Of a DNA stretch of 64,000 bases, positions 50,193-60,094 are shown piece after piece. The first letter of the stretch is position 1, and each line of letters starts with the position of its first letter. The notes beneath the pieces are model-generated. The model searched no databases, was not told where the DNA came from, and saw only the letters and a list, made by a program, of their open reading frames with translations. The stretch spans positions 1-64,000 of the forward strand of contig JACOEK010000006.1 in NCBI GenBank assembly GCA_024998595.1. The letters run 5' to 3'. This DNA comes from Nitrospira sp. (GTDB lineage Bacteria; Nitrospirota; Nitrospiria; Nitrospirales; Nitrospiraceae). The position numbers and the translations under genes were made by a program.

Positions 50193-50657
50193 TCAGACGC
50201 ACTGCCCGAACTCGGCCTGACGCCAGGCTTCATACAACACGACCGCGACCGAATTGGACAGATTGAGGCTGCGGCTGCCGGGCACCATCGGCACACGGAT
50301 GCGGTGTTGATCGGAAACGCTTCCGAGAATCTCAGCCGGCAAGCCACGGCTTTCCGGGCCGAACACAAACACATCGCCTTCAGCATAACGCACCAGATCG
50401 TATCGTTGCCTGCCCTTAGTGGAAACGGCGAACAGTCGATGATCGGCGAAGTGTGTCAGACAGCTCTCCCAGGTCTCATGCACCGTGAGCGTGGCAAACT
50501 CGTGGTAGTCGAGCCCTGCGCGCAGGAGCTGTTTGTCCTCCAGCGTAAAACCCAGCGGTTTCACCAAATGGAGACGGGCCCCGGTATTGGCGCAGAGCCG
50601 GATGATGTTGCCGGTGTTCGGAGGAATTTCCGGTTGATACAAAATGACATCAAACAT
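50193..50657 (-). CDS. trmL: tRNA (cytidine/uridine-34) 2'-O-methyltransferase
   Basis: A 154-residue SPOUT methyltransferase: MFDVILYQPEIPPNTGNIIRLCANTGARLHLVKPLGF, VFGPESRGLP, and VPMVPGSRSLNLSNSVAVVLYEAWRQ form the AdoMet knot. It methylates the wobble ribose of certain leucine tRNAs in E. coli. The ATG at 50657 gives the normal family length; a longer frame begins at 50723. Confidence 0.93.
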   Translation of the reverse strand: MFDVILYQPEIPPNTGNIIRLCANTGARLHLVKPLGFTLEDKQLLRAGLDYHEFATLTVHETWESCLTHFADHRLFAVSTKGRQRYDLVRYAEGDVFVFGPESRGLPAEILGSVSDQHRIRVPMVPGSRSLNLSNSVAVVLYEAWRQAEFGQCV

Positions 50658-50755
50658 GATGACAGGGGGATAGGTTGCGGTGTGATCGGCAGCCGTGAGC
50701 GGATGGGGTAGCCGGCCGGTCATCCGGCAAGGCTACCCTTCGGCCCGTTGGCCGA

Positions 50756-51211
50756 TCAGGATCGAAAGGCCTGCACATCGCCCGATTTGCGCAGCATCTT
50801 ATTCACTTCATCGAGATGCAGTTCTTCGCCCACGATCATCTCTCGAGCGAACTCTTCCAACAAGACGGATTTGCCTTCCGCCAGCTTGAGCAGTTCGTAG
50901 TAGGACGCAACCGCCGCTTTCTCATGCTCCAGGCTCTCACGCAAAATATCTCCGACATCGTGTTGTTCCGTCTCGAGCAATGTCCCGATTTTCAACGAAG
51001 GATGGCCTCCCAGGAGCGTTACCAGTTCGCCGGCTTTGTGCGCATGGGCCAGGCTCTCATCGGCATTGCCCTTCAGCCACGACACGATCGGAATCCGATT
51101 GTACCCGTAGATCATGAGCGCATAATGCGTGTACCGCACGACACCGGCCAGCTCGAGCTCCATGATGCGGTTGAGAATTCCCACAGCGCGCTGCGTGTCT
51201 TGTTCGTTCAT
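50756..51211 (-). CDS. Ferritin-like (bacterioferritin-type) protein
   Basis: A 151-residue four-helix protein with ferritin-like di-iron ligands (MELELAGVVRYTHYAL, ADESLAHAHKAGEL, LEHEKAAVASYYELL, GEELHLDEVNKMLRK). The ATG follows GGAGATTGACG. It could store iron or handle peroxide, as in bacterioferritin or Dps-like proteins. The haem-binding Met of bacterioferritin is not evident. Confidence 0.8.
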   Translation of the reverse strand: MNEQDTQRAVGILNRIMELELAGVVRYTHYALMIYGYNRIPIVSWLKGNADESLAHAHKAGELVTLLGGHPSLKIGTLLETEQHDVGDILRESLEHEKAAVASYYELLKLAEGKSVLLEEFAREMIVGEELHLDEVNKMLRKSGDVQAFRS

Positions 51212-51268
51212 CGTCAATCTCCAATCAGGCAAGAACTCCCTGCCCTATAACATTGTCTGTACACCTGG

Positions 51269-52360
51269 CTAGACGTTGAAGCGGAAGTGCATGACGTCAC
51301 CGTCACGCACGACGTACTCTTTCCCTTCCAGTCGCATCTTGCCCTTTTCCTTCGCCCCCGCCTCGCCTTTGCAGGCGATGTAATCGTCGTAGCCGATCAC
51401 TTCCGCACGAATAAACCCCTTTTCAAAATCACCGTGAATCACGCCCGCGGCCTGCGGCGCCGTGTCGCCGATATGAATCGTCCAGGCGCGCACTTCTTTC
51501 ACGCCGGCCGTAAAGTACGTTTGAAGCCCCAGGAGCTGATAGGCCGCGCGGATCAGGCGATTCAGCCCCGGCTCCGTCATCCCGATATCGGCGAGGAATT
51601 CCTGTTTTTCCTCATCGGCAAGGACCGCGATTTCCGATTCCAGTGCCGCACAAATCGCCACCACCGGCGCGCCTTCCTGTGCGGCATACTCCTCCACGCG
51701 GGTCAGCAGCGGATTATTGGCAAATCCTTTTTCAGCCACGTTGGCCACATACATCACCGGCTTCATCGTCAGCAGGCAGAGGGGTTTCAGCAGAGCCCGT
51801 TGGGCCGAATCCAGCTTCATCGTCCGCGCAGGCTTGCCCTCGTTCAAACAGGCGGCCACCTGCACCAGCAATTCTCCCAGTTTCGCGGCATCCTTGTCGC
51901 CCGAGCGGATGAGTTTCACGTTCCGTTCTTGCGCTTTCTCCACGGTCGTGAGGTCGGCCAACGCGAGCTCCGTCACGATGGTGGCGATATCGGAAATCGG
52001 ATCGACCTTGCCCGCCACATGCACCACATTGTCGTCCTCGAAACAGCGCACTACGTTCACGATGCCGTCGGTTTCACGAATGTTCGCAAGGAACTGGTTG
52101 CCCAACCCTTCTCCCTTCGAGGCCCCTGCCACCAGCCCGGCGATATCCACGAACTCGGTCGTGGCATACTGCATCCGCTGTGGCGTCACGATATCGGCCA
52201 ACGCCTGCATCCGGGCATCCGGCACTTCGACAATCCCGATATTCGGCTCGATCGTGCAGAACGGATAGTTCTCCGCCGCAATCCCTGATTTAGTCAGCGC
52301 ATTAAAGAGGGTGGACTTGCCTACGTTCGGCAGCCCGACGATTCCACATTTCACACTCAT
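51269..52360 (-). CDS. ychF: Obg-like ATPase YchF
   Basis: A 363-residue P-loop ATPase: [63 protein letters not shown], and the TGS domain with [20 protein letters not shown]. The ATG at 52360 follows AGGAAGGGATCGTC. The length is normal for the family. It binds the ribosome and responds to oxidative stress in other bacteria. Confidence 0.95.
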   Translation of the reverse strand: MSVKCGIVGLPNVGKSTLFNALTKSGIAAENYPFCTIEPNIGIVEVPDARMQALADIVTPQRMQYATTEFVDIAGLVAGASKGEGLGNQFLANIRETDGIVNVVRCFEDDNVVHVAGKVDPISDIATIVTELALADLTTVEKAQERNVKLIRSGDKDAAKLGELLVQVAACLNEGKPARTMKLDSAQRALLKPLCLLTMKPVMYVANVAEKGFANNPLLTRVEEYAAQEGAPVVAICAALESEIAVLADEEKQEFLADIGMTEPGLNRLIRAAYQLLGLQTYFTAGVKEVRAWTIHIGDTAPQAAGVIHGDFEKGFIRAEVIGYDDYIACKGEAGAKEKGKMRLEGKEYVVRDGDVMHFRFNV

Positions 52361-52656
52361 GACGATCCCTTCCTGGTCCTGGCCCTGTTGGTTCGGTCTG
52401 CGTTCCCACGCCCCTATGGCTGAAGGGGAAACATGAACCGAAGAGGGGCATTCTACGTGTTCAAGGCTGGCGCGGTCCACTCCCCTCTCACCCACAGGGG
52501 GAGTGGCCTAGGGCCGCCCGCGTCCGTGGGATTAAGGGGGAAGACCGTCGAGGAAAATCAGGATGGGTCGGAGAGAGAGGTACAGTCGGACGAACGGTGT
52601 GTACGAGTAGGCCGCCGGTCAAGTCGGCAACGCAGGCGGGGTCAATCGCTGGGCTG

Positions 52657-53715
52657 TTACCCCTTCCCCTCGGAAGAATCGATCGATGCCGGCATAGGCG
52701 GCACGACCGCGTCGGGATTGCGGAACAGCGCCCCGGAGGCCTGAATAATCCAATTGACCAGCTCGGTATCGTTCTGCTGCACATGCAACCCGGTGGTAGC
52801 CATCAAGCCATAGGCATGACGAGACAAGGCATACCGACTGAAATTGCGCGTGGTGGCTTCCCGTTTCCAGGTCGCGCCGATCACGCGAAACCCTTCCCCT
52901 TGCATGACGGCCATCGACGGAAAATTCCCTTCCTCGTCGTAGTGCCAATCACACATCACGATATCCCGCGGAAGCCGATCACGAAGCGGCTTTCCATACC
53001 CCGCCGCGATGCCATGCAGATATCTCGTCGGAGCGCCGGGAAATTCCGCCGGGCTCAACACCATGTCGGCCCACATCCAGGTATCCACGCTTTTTCCACT
53101 CAAGTAGTCGTGAATGCGAATGACATCACGCAGGAAGAGATCCGCCGGAATCATGACTTCTCCCAGCTTGAGCCATTTCGAGACCTGCCCGACGGTCCAC
53201 CCGAATGCTTCGTCATGCCCGATATGGATGGCCCGTGGATGCAGCGCCTGAATGAGCTCGTCGAGAAACGGCAGCACGACCGCATATGTGGCCTCCTTAC
53301 GTGGATCATAGGAGACGGAATTGAACATCAAGTTGGGAAAGTGCCGCTGAAAAAACTTCTCCTGGTGCGTGAGCAGCTTGATCTCCGGAATCACTTCTAA
53401 CCCATGTGCCCGCGCGTAGGCGACCCAGGACAGAAACTCCGCTTTCGTCCACGCGTTGTTCAGGGGTTTCCAAGGGGCATGCTCGAACTGCACGCCGTCC
53501 GTGAGCAGCACCTGAACCGCCGTGAACCCGGCCGCCTGAGCCTCGTTCACAAACCCGCGCGCGCGCTCCAACGGCACTGCCCCAGTCAGGACGAAATGCA
53601 TGATTCGCATCGTTGCTTCCGCAGACGCCGATGGTGACTCTGCCGCCTCACCGACTTCCCAATTACCAGCGCACAGGAACAACATTGCGCATAAGAGCGC
53701 CCCCACACGGCCCAT
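52657..53715 (-). CDS. Secreted GH20-like TIM-barrel protein
   Basis: A 352-residue protein with a signal peptide (VGALLCAMLFLCAGNWEVGEAA). GFTAVQVLLTDGVQFE, GLEVIPEIKLLTHQEKFF and RAIHIGHDEAFGW resemble hexosaminidase (GH20) barrels, where HxGGDE carries the catalytic acid pair. A carbohydrate-active role is likely, but the substrate is unknown. The ATG at 53715 follows GAGGAG by 6 bases; an upstream in-frame extension to 54009 lacks support. Confidence 0.7.
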   Translation of the reverse strand: MGRVGALLCAMLFLCAGNWEVGEAAESPSASAEATMRIMHFVLTGAVPLERARGFVNEAQAAGFTAVQVLLTDGVQFEHAPWKPLNNAWTKAEFLSWVAYARAHGLEVIPEIKLLTHQEKFFQRHFPNLMFNSVSYDPRKEATYAVVLPFLDELIQALHPRAIHIGHDEAFGWTVGQVSKWLKLGEVMIPADLFLRDVIRIHDYLSGKSVDTWMWADMVLSPAEFPGAPTRYLHGIAAGYGKPLRDRLPRDIVMCDWHYDEEGNFPSMAVMQGEGFRVIGATWKREATTRNFSRYALSRHAYGLMATTGLHVQQNDTELVNWIIQASGALFRNPDAVVPPMPASIDSSEGKG

Positions 53716-54161
53716 TCGCTTCTCCTCATCACATCTACTGTCCGACGGATACTCGGCGTCTGGCCTCGGGGCAGACGCCCCCACGCTGGATCCCGGGCAG
53801 CTACCGGTCGTACGGCAACGCAGGAATACGTAGACAAAAAAACAGGTCGGCAAAATACACCGGGAGATGCAGCAGGTCAAGAAATCAGGACGGAGAAAAC
53901 CAGCACCCACACATATTTTTCCTACCATGTAGATCAACGTAGGACAACGCAATGGAATCCAACTACAGAAGTGGCCGATCACGATGGTTTCAGTGATAGC
54001 GACACACACAACTGGTGCGGCGAACGTGGGGAGGCGCGATAACGAGAATCCTGAAACGACGGGTCACCTTCAGAATACTTTTGTACCTGCAGGAAGTGGT
54101 GAAGGCTGACGTTTACCTAGGTACTTACCCGCTCTGAGATCAGCTGGAATGAGCAATTCGC
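53716..54161. other. Intergenic region, no supported gene
   Basis: About 450 bp between the GH20-like gene (minus) and the secreted protein at 54229 (plus). A 6-bp inverted repeat (GTACCT at 54083-54088, AGGTAC at 54119-54124) is present. No gene is visible. Confidence 0.45.
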
Positions 54162-54190
54162 TTGGGAGGCGCACCGCTTCGCACTACACT
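54162..54190 (+). promoter_or_regulatory. Candidate promoter of the secreted protein gene
   Basis: TTGGGA (54162-54167) and TACACT (54185-54190) are separated by 17 bases and each matches four of six consensus positions. The ATG is 38 bases downstream. Confidence 0.4.
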
Positions 54191-54228
54191 GACGTCACAA
54201 ACAGACACGTTTGAAGAGAGGAGCACCT

Positions 54229-54885
54229 ATGAATACATCACGAATCGGCGCCGTCCGATCGACCCTTCTCGCGCTGACGAGCCTGATCCTGCTGCCGTTG
54301 TTGACAGGAGAGTTGTCGGCGATGGCCCTGGAAGGCAGTGCCCCCACCCTCGTCTCCCAGCCGAATAGTCATGTGGGGCTCACGATCGACCTCGCCGGCT
54401 TCATGATCGAACGGGACGAACTCAAACCGAACGGGCGCCGCTACCTCATGGCCTCACACCCGGCGACAGGCATCAACGTCGCCGTCGTATTGGAGCAGGT
54501 GGCGGGACAGGCTTCGACGGGTGGGTGCATCAAATATTTGAGGCAACTGAAGAAAGGACAGACGGTCAGCCGCGGGAAAGACGTCGCCCTCTCGACCGCG
54601 CGCGACATACCGACACTCGAATATACGCTCCCCCGCTTCCATGGTGTTCGTCTCGATCAAAAGAGCCTGTACGCCTGCATGGCTGAAGCGAATGTCTATG
54701 CCAGCATGCACGTATCGAAACTTCAGTATACCGATGCCGATGCAGCGCTTTTTCAGCAACTGCTGACCACCGCGCGCTTACAGCCGGGACCATTGCCTCG
54801 GGTGACGGCTCATCAACCGAACAACGCCGCGCCGCTGTTTTCTGTAGAGACCGTACGCTACGAGGCGAGAACCATTGCGCCGTAG
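54229..54885 (+). CDS. Secreted protein of unknown function
   Basis: A 218-residue protein with a signal peptide (LALTSLILLPLLTGELSAMA). The mature part is a mixed fold with a GCIKYLRQLKKG and YACMAEANVYASMHVSKLQY pattern resembling secreted proteins that carry a TPR-free alpha/beta domain. AGAGGAGC precedes the ATG at 54229. I do not recognise the family. Confidence 0.7.
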   Translation: MNTSRIGAVRSTLLALTSLILLPLLTGELSAMALEGSAPTLVSQPNSHVGLTIDLAGFMIERDELKPNGRRYLMASHPATGINVAVVLEQVAGQASTGGCIKYLRQLKKGQTVSRGKDVALSTARDIPTLEYTLPRFHGVRLDQKSLYACMAEANVYASMHVSKLQYTDADAALFQQLLTTARLQPGPLPRVTAHQPNNAAPLFSVETVRYEARTIAP

Positions 54886-54905
54886 GGGATACCGCCTCCA
54901 CAGGC

Positions 54906-56123
54906 CTATCGGGGCGTCGTGAGTGCATCTTGGGCTGTGTGGCCGCTCAAAGATTTTTCCTGGATGTTGTGTTGGATCTCCAAGGCGATGACACGCGCCA
55001 GCTGATCTGCTGACAGTGCCCCCATCGGCAGGCCTTGTGTATCACGATAAAAGGGATCATCCGACGAGGCGATGCGATGGACGTTGATCAGAATCGCAGC
55101 CGGTTGAATGCGCTGCCGCCGCTCACCCACCACTACCGCCTTCTCTTCAGACAGGACTCTGGTGCGCGTGGCCCAGTCCCGTTGATCAATTTTCACATAG
55201 GTGACATTCCAGATCTTTCCGTTTAGCAGGTTGCGGACGGCCTTCGGGGTCTGCTCCAAGAAATACGGCTCACGCACGATTTTCTGCAGGGCCTCACGAA
55301 TGCGGATGTCGTATAACTTTGTCGTCGAATCCGTATGCGTGGGTGGAATCGGCGTGCGACTGCCGACTTCGTACAACGGTTGACCATCGAGGCTCTTCTG
55401 ATCATCTACCGTGCGCAGGTAGGCGTCGAAGAGTTGCTGCAGCAGTCGGGCGCGTTCTTCCGCAGACAGCCCCGCAATCTCTTCGTCCGTCCGAATGGGC
55501 GCCGTCTGGAGCTCCCGTTCCACGGAAACTGCCTTCGCCTTTGGCGCAGTATCGGCCTTGCTCACGACCCACTGAAACTCTCTCGCCAACACCGGAATTA
55601 ATGCGTCTGGATGATTCAGATGCCCCTTGGCTTTCAGTGCGGAGGCGCTGATGAGGAGTGTGACCCGACCTGGTTCTTTGGTGCGGGCCACCAGAAACGG
55701 AAAGGCTTTCCCTTCATCATTGACCACGACCGGTTCGATCACGACCTGCTTGAGCGCCTGTTTGGCGAGGCTTTCGTCGAAACGCGGATAATTGGCTCGA
55801 TGTTGCATCATGATCGTCAACGCATCGACCACCGTCTGGACGGCCGCATCGAGATCGGCAGCATCCAGCCCGCTGTCGCTTACTGCCGGGCCGGTGCTCA
55901 GAAAGACGCGAAACGGCGCACCGGAAATCTCTCGCCCCTCGCCCGCGACAGGAGGAGTCCCGGTTTCTGGATGAGCCGGGTGGCCTTGGTGATTCGCCCG
56001 CGTTTCAGGTACGAATAACACCGAGCACATGACCGCAACCGCACCAAAAGCCCCTACAACAGCCCGACAAGAGGCGATGAGGCGACCTGACTGCAAGCCA
56101 TATTGTGTGAGCCGGTGTATCAT
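54906..56123 (-). CDS. Periplasmic protein of unknown function
   Basis: A protein of about 405 residues with an N-terminal hydrophobic segment (VVGAFGAVAVMCSVLFVPETRA), then a His-containing linker. The rest is alpha/beta (LDAAVQTVVDALTIMM ... LLQQLFDAYLRTVDDQKSLDGQPLYEVGSRTPIPPT). The ATG at 56123 is preferred to a TTG at 56126. It lies 12 bp downstream of galE. The function is unknown to me. Confidence 0.65.
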   Translation of the reverse strand: MIHRLTQYGLQSGRLIASCRAVVGAFGAVAVMCSVLFVPETRANHQGHPAHPETGTPPVAGEGREISGAPFRVFLSTGPAVSDSGLDAADLDAAVQTVVDALTIMMQHRANYPRFDESLAKQALKQVVIEPVVVNDEGKAFPFLVARTKEPGRVTLLISASALKAKGHLNHPDALIPVLAREFQWVVSKADTAPKAKAVSVERELQTAPIRTDEEIAGLSAEERARLLQQLFDAYLRTVDDQKSLDGQPLYEVGSRTPIPPTHTDSTTKLYDIRIREALQKIVREPYFLEQTPKAVRNLLNGKIWNVTYVKIDQRDWATRTRVLSEEKAVVVGERRQRIQPAAILINVHRIASSDDPFYRDTQGLPMGALSADQLARVIALEIQHNIQEKSLSGHTAQDALTTPR

Positions 56124-56135
56124 CAAGAGTCCGTC

Positions 56136-57155
56136 TCAGCCTGCATACCCATGTGGATTGCTCTGTTGCCAGCGCCAGGCGTCGGCACACATCTCATTCA
56201 ATCCGCGGGCGGCCCGCCACCCTAACGATTTCAGCGCATACCCAGGATCGGCATAACAGGAGGCGACGTCGCCGGGACGCCGCGGAGCAACCTTGTAGGG
56301 AACCGGCCTTTCACTGGCTTTCTCGAATGCACGAACGATCTCCAGCACGCTATACCCGTTCCCGGTGCCGAGATTGACCGTCAAACATTCCCCCGGGCGT
56401 TCCAGCCGGTCCAGCGCATCCAAAGCCTTGAGATGCCCGAGCGCCAAATCCACCACGTGAATGTAATCCCGCACGCCGGTTCCATCCGGAGTTGAATAAT
56501 TATCGCCCCACACATTCAAATGTTCGCGCCGACCGACTGCGACCTGAGCCACGAACGGCAAGAGATTGTTCGGCATGCCCTGGGGATCTTCGCCGATCAG
56601 GCCGCTGGCATGCGCCCCGACCGGATTAAAATACCGCAGGATGCCGATCCGCCAGGAGCCATTGCTGCGCTGCAGATCGCGTAGGATTTCTTCGACCATC
56701 AACTTCGTTCGTCCATAGGGATTGGTCGCCGACAGAGGATGATCCTCGGTCAGCGGCAAGCGTTGCGGATCTCCATAGACTGTGGCGGAGGAACTGAAAA
56801 CCAATTTTGTCACGCCGCACTCCCCCATGGCCTCCAGAAGACGCAAGGATCCCGCCACGTTGTTATCGTAATACGACAGGGGTTTCTCGACCGATTCACC
56901 CACGGCCTTCAACCCGGCAAAATGGATCACCGACGTGGCCCCGCTCTCCCGAAGAGCCGCGACCAAGGCCGCCCGATCTCGAAGGTCGCCACGAATCAAC
57001 CGAAGGGATTTGCCCGTGATGCGTTGCACACGCGCCAAGGCTTCAGGGTGGCTGTTGGAAAAGTTATCGAACACCGTCACCGCCGAGCCGGCATTGAGCA
57101 GTTCCACACACGTATGCGAACCGATATAACCGGCGCCACCTGTCACCAAGATCAT
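56136..57155 (-). CDS. galE: UDP-glucose 4-epimerase
   Basis: A 339-residue short-chain-dehydrogenase fold enzyme: MILVTGGAGYIGSHTCVELL binds NAD and the catalytic YxxxK is YGRTKLM. SSSATVYGDPQRLPLTEDH and HVVDLALGHLKALD are typical of GalE. The ATG at 57155 has GGAGG 8 bases upstream. It interconverts UDP-glucose and UDP-galactose for envelope polysaccharides. Confidence 0.93.
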   Translation of the reverse strand: MILVTGGAGYIGSHTCVELLNAGSAVTVFDNFSNSHPEALARVQRITGKSLRLIRGDLRDRAALVAALRESGATSVIHFAGLKAVGESVEKPLSYYDNNVAGSLRLLEAMGECGVTKLVFSSSATVYGDPQRLPLTEDHPLSATNPYGRTKLMVEEILRDLQRSNGSWRIGILRYFNPVGAHASGLIGEDPQGMPNNLLPFVAQVAVGRREHLNVWGDNYSTPDGTGVRDYIHVVDLALGHLKALDALDRLERPGECLTVNLGTGNGYSVLEIVRAFEKASERPVPYKVAPRRPGDVASCYADPGYALKSLGWRAARGLNEMCADAWRWQQSNPHGYAG

Positions 57156-57329
57156 GCGCATCGCCTCCGCTGAGATGAGAGAAGAACAGTGCCTCTTGGG
57201 CCTACGATACACCGCCTCGAAGGCTCGCACAATGGCACGTTGAAGGACAGAGGGTCTTCCTCCGGCGGGTCATTTCAACCTAGCTGTTTCACATCACACT
57301 CCGCTACACTTCGGCACGCAGGGAAACCA

Positions 57330-58196
57330 ATGCAACACGAACGCACCACCAACTACTACGCCATCCTGGAACTGTCTCCTGACGCGACGGAGGCTGAGAT
57401 CAGACGCGCCTGGCATGAACATATGCAGGTCTGGCACCCCGACCGCTTCGTGCATTCGCCCACGCTGCACCGCAAAGCTGAAGTCCGCACCCAACTGATC
57501 AATCAGGCCTATCAGACGCTCAGTGACCCGACTGCCCGCGCCCGCTATGACGCCGGGAGACAACATCCATCCTCACCAACGCCAACGCCACCTCCACGTC
57601 CCTCGCCGCCGGCTCGCCCCCAACCGGCCGCACGCCCGCGCCAGGAGTTGCGCGGACCACAAACGATGTTGAACGTCACCCGGTTCAGTCATCCGAAAAT
57701 CATGGTACCCGCCATCCATCTCCTGGTGGATGTGCACGAAACCCAACCCTATGAATTCAAGGGACTCGTACGGATCGCCGGAACCCGGAAACAGGCCCTG
57801 CCTGCGGGGGACTACGCTATCGCGGAAGCGCCCGATATCTTCTGCGTCGAACGCCGGCGCGTGGAAGAATTCAATACCATTTTCTCGAATCCCTCCGAAA
57901 ATCGCCCACGCTTTCTTCGGGAGCTCGAACCGCTCCGCGCCATCCCCCATCGGTTTCTCGTCATCGAAGGCGCCATTCAGTACAATCGCGGCGGAGGACG
58001 GTTGGGGCAGTATCATCGCAATGGGTTGATAGACTTTCTCGATTCCCTCACGGCGCGATTCGGGCTTCAGATCGTCCATGCGGAGAGTCGCGAGGAAGCT
58101 GAAGAACGGGTGGCGAATCTGGCCGCCATCCATTACGCCTACCACCTCGCCGAACAAGAAGGCCTCGGCCGATGCCTCACGGAAAACGACGCTTAA
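57330..58196 (+). CDS. J-domain / ERCC4-type nuclease fusion protein
   Basis: A 288-residue protein. Residues 8-75 are a DnaJ J-domain with the HPD motif (36-38) in YAILELSPDATEAEIRRAW...WHPDRF. A Pro-rich linker follows (about 80-105). Residues 130-215 resemble an ERCC4/XPF nuclease: D134-x-H-E137, G160-D161, and ERR at 174-176 where the family has ERK, with E180 in place of the following Asp. Then come GLIDFLDSLTARF and a helical end. The ATG at 57330 follows AGGGA by 6 bases. The fusion of a chaperone J-domain with a nuclease core is unusual; activity is not proven. Confidence 0.7.
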   Translation: MQHERTTNYYAILELSPDATEAEIRRAWHEHMQVWHPDRFVHSPTLHRKAEVRTQLINQAYQTLSDPTARARYDAGRQHPSSPTPTPPPRPSPPARPQPAARPRQELRGPQTMLNVTRFSHPKIMVPAIHLLVDVHETQPYEFKGLVRIAGTRKQALPAGDYAIAEAPDIFCVERRRVEEFNTIFSNPSENRPRFLRELEPLRAIPHRFLVIEGAIQYNRGGGRLGQYHRNGLIDFLDSLTARFGLQIVHAESREEAEERVANLAAIHYAYHLAEQEGLGRCLTENDA

Positions 58197-58293
58197 CGGA
58201 CTACTGAACACATTTACTGCCCGAAGCATCGCTCTCGCCTCAATCATCCCTTCGCTTGGTGAGCTGTGAACCTCGTGCTAGCATGGCATTCCT

Positions 58294-59856
58294 ATGTCAC
58301 TCTCGACGACCGTGCACGATCTCCGCACCCTGATCCGTTCCTCCCACCCGCTCATTGTGATCGAGACCGTGGAAGAGGACCGGGTGTTGACCCTGCTGCA
58401 ATCCGTGGCCGCTCAGGAACGGATGCCGCTGTTCGAATGGTCGATTACGAGAGGCCTCACCAGACCCGAAGATGGACAGAGCCTCAGCAAACTGACCGCC
58501 ACGCCTCTGGCCGTCCTTCAACATCTCAACGGGTTGACGGTCGAGGGTATTTTCTGGCTGAAGGACCTCGCGCCGCATTTGCAGGATGCCGCCGTCGCGC
58601 GACAACTGCGCGAGGTGAGTCATCACTTCGGCCACTCACGCGCGACCTGTCTGGTGACCGGTCATCCCATCGCTCTTCCACTGGACCTCGACCACACTGC
58701 GGTGCGGCTCGACCTGCACCTGCCGGATCATGGTGAATTACAGACGATGCTGCAGAGCGTTTTGCAATCCCTGAGGACAAGAACGTCCCCCCGTCGCCCG
58801 ACATCCACCACGGTGGTGCAAAGCCTGCTCAACTCCATGACCGCCACGAAAGCGGCGAACGCAGACCCCTCCGACCAAGAATGTGAGGCCATTCTTCGCG
58901 CGTTGCAGGGACTGACCTTGCATCAGGCCCGGCAGGTCATTACCCAATGCGTCGTTGAAGACGGGGTACTTTCTGCCGATGACGTGCAAACGATTATCAT
59001 GCGCAAGGTGCAGGCGATTAAAGACGGCGGCTTACTGGAGTACTACCCGCTCGAAGACAACCGGTTCGAACTGGGCGGGTTCGTGAATCTGAAATCCTGG
59101 TTGGAGCGGGCCAAGGTGGGTTTCACGGCTGAAGCCAAGGCGCTCAACTTGACGCCGCCGCGGGGCATCATACTGGTAGGTGTCCCGGGATGCGGCAAAT
59201 CGCTGGCAGCCAAAGCCATTGCGCGCGAATGGGGCCTGCCGCTGCTCAAATTGGATGCGGGCCGGTTATTCGATAAATTCATCGGCGAGTCCGAGAAGAA
59301 CTTTCGCAAAGCCATCGAAATGGCAGAGTCACTATCCCCCATCGTGCTCTGGATCGATGAAATTGAAAAAGCGATGGCCGCTGGCGGCGGGAGCGGCGAT
59401 GCGGATGCGGGCTTGAGCCGCAGGCTCTTCGGCGCGTTCCTCACCTGGCTGCAAGAAAAGAAGCAAGATGTCTTCGTCGTGGCGACGGCGAACAATCTTT
59501 CCGCTCTGCCGCCGGAGTTGTTGCGCAAAGGGCGGTTTGACGAAATTTTCTTCGTGGACCTTCCTGACAGAGACGAACGCACTGCCATCTGGAAGATTCA
59601 TCTCAGCCTTCGCAAACAGAACAGTACCGGGTTCGATCTCCAGAAAGTCGTGGACGCCAGCGAAGGATTCAGCGGCTCGGAGATCGAGCAGGCCGTGGTC
59701 GCCGCACTCTATCGCGCGCTGCATCGCAAACAGCCGTTGACGACGGAGCTTCTCGTTGAAGAGCTCTCCCGCACCGTGCCGCTTTCAGTGACGCGGAGCG
59801 AAGACATCCAGCAGCTGCGAGCCTCCGCCCAAGGCCGTTTCGTCAACGTACGATGA
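58294..59856 (+). CDS. Ycf46-like AAA ATPase
   Basis: A 520-residue AAA protein. The N-terminal 250 residues resemble the Ycf46 leader (MSLSTTVHDLRTLIRSSHPLIVIETVEEDRVLTLL). The AAA core has Walker A GVPGCGKS, Walker B IVLWIDEIEK, second-region sensor ATANN and the arginine finger region RKGRFDEIFFVDLPDRDER. No Shine-Dalgarno is evident. It starts about 100 bp after the J/ERCC4 gene and could form a functional pair with it. Confidence 0.85.
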   Translation: MSLSTTVHDLRTLIRSSHPLIVIETVEEDRVLTLLQSVAAQERMPLFEWSITRGLTRPEDGQSLSKLTATPLAVLQHLNGLTVEGIFWLKDLAPHLQDAAVARQLREVSHHFGHSRATCLVTGHPIALPLDLDHTAVRLDLHLPDHGELQTMLQSVLQSLRTRTSPRRPTSTTVVQSLLNSMTATKAANADPSDQECEAILRALQGLTLHQARQVITQCVVEDGVLSADDVQTIIMRKVQAIKDGGLLEYYPLEDNRFELGGFVNLKSWLERAKVGFTAEAKALNLTPPRGIILVGVPGCGKSLAAKAIAREWGLPLLKLDAGRLFDKFIGESEKNFRKAIEMAESLSPIVLWIDEIEKAMAAGGGSGDADAGLSRRLFGAFLTWLQEKKQDVFVVATANNLSALPPELLRKGRFDEIFFVDLPDRDERTAIWKIHLSLRKQNSTGFDLQKVVDASEGFSGSEIEQAVVAALYRALHRKQPLTTELLVEELSRTVPLSVTRSEDIQQLRASAQGRFVNVR

Positions 59857-60094
59857 GCAGGTTCCACCACTCTTCCTGCTGATCACGTCGATTCTTGCAA
59901 CCCCCGTCACACATCACGATCAGGCGACGCGCCTTGATTCTTGTCTTATGGTGCCCTCGCAGGGACCGGTATGCATACAGTAAGATACATGCTTACGTCC
60001 CAGTGCCATGAAGGCCGCGAATCCTTCGATCTCTTCATGCCTCTAATGGATGCAAGAAATGAGACGGCCTGTTTCCACACCAGAGACACGCACC

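Noticed and set aside
53716-54009. Upstream extension of the GH20-like protein to 54009
   Set aside because: The added 98 residues are Cys/Phe-rich nonsense with no ribosome site, and the ATG at 53715 has a strong GAGGAG site and a clear signal peptide.
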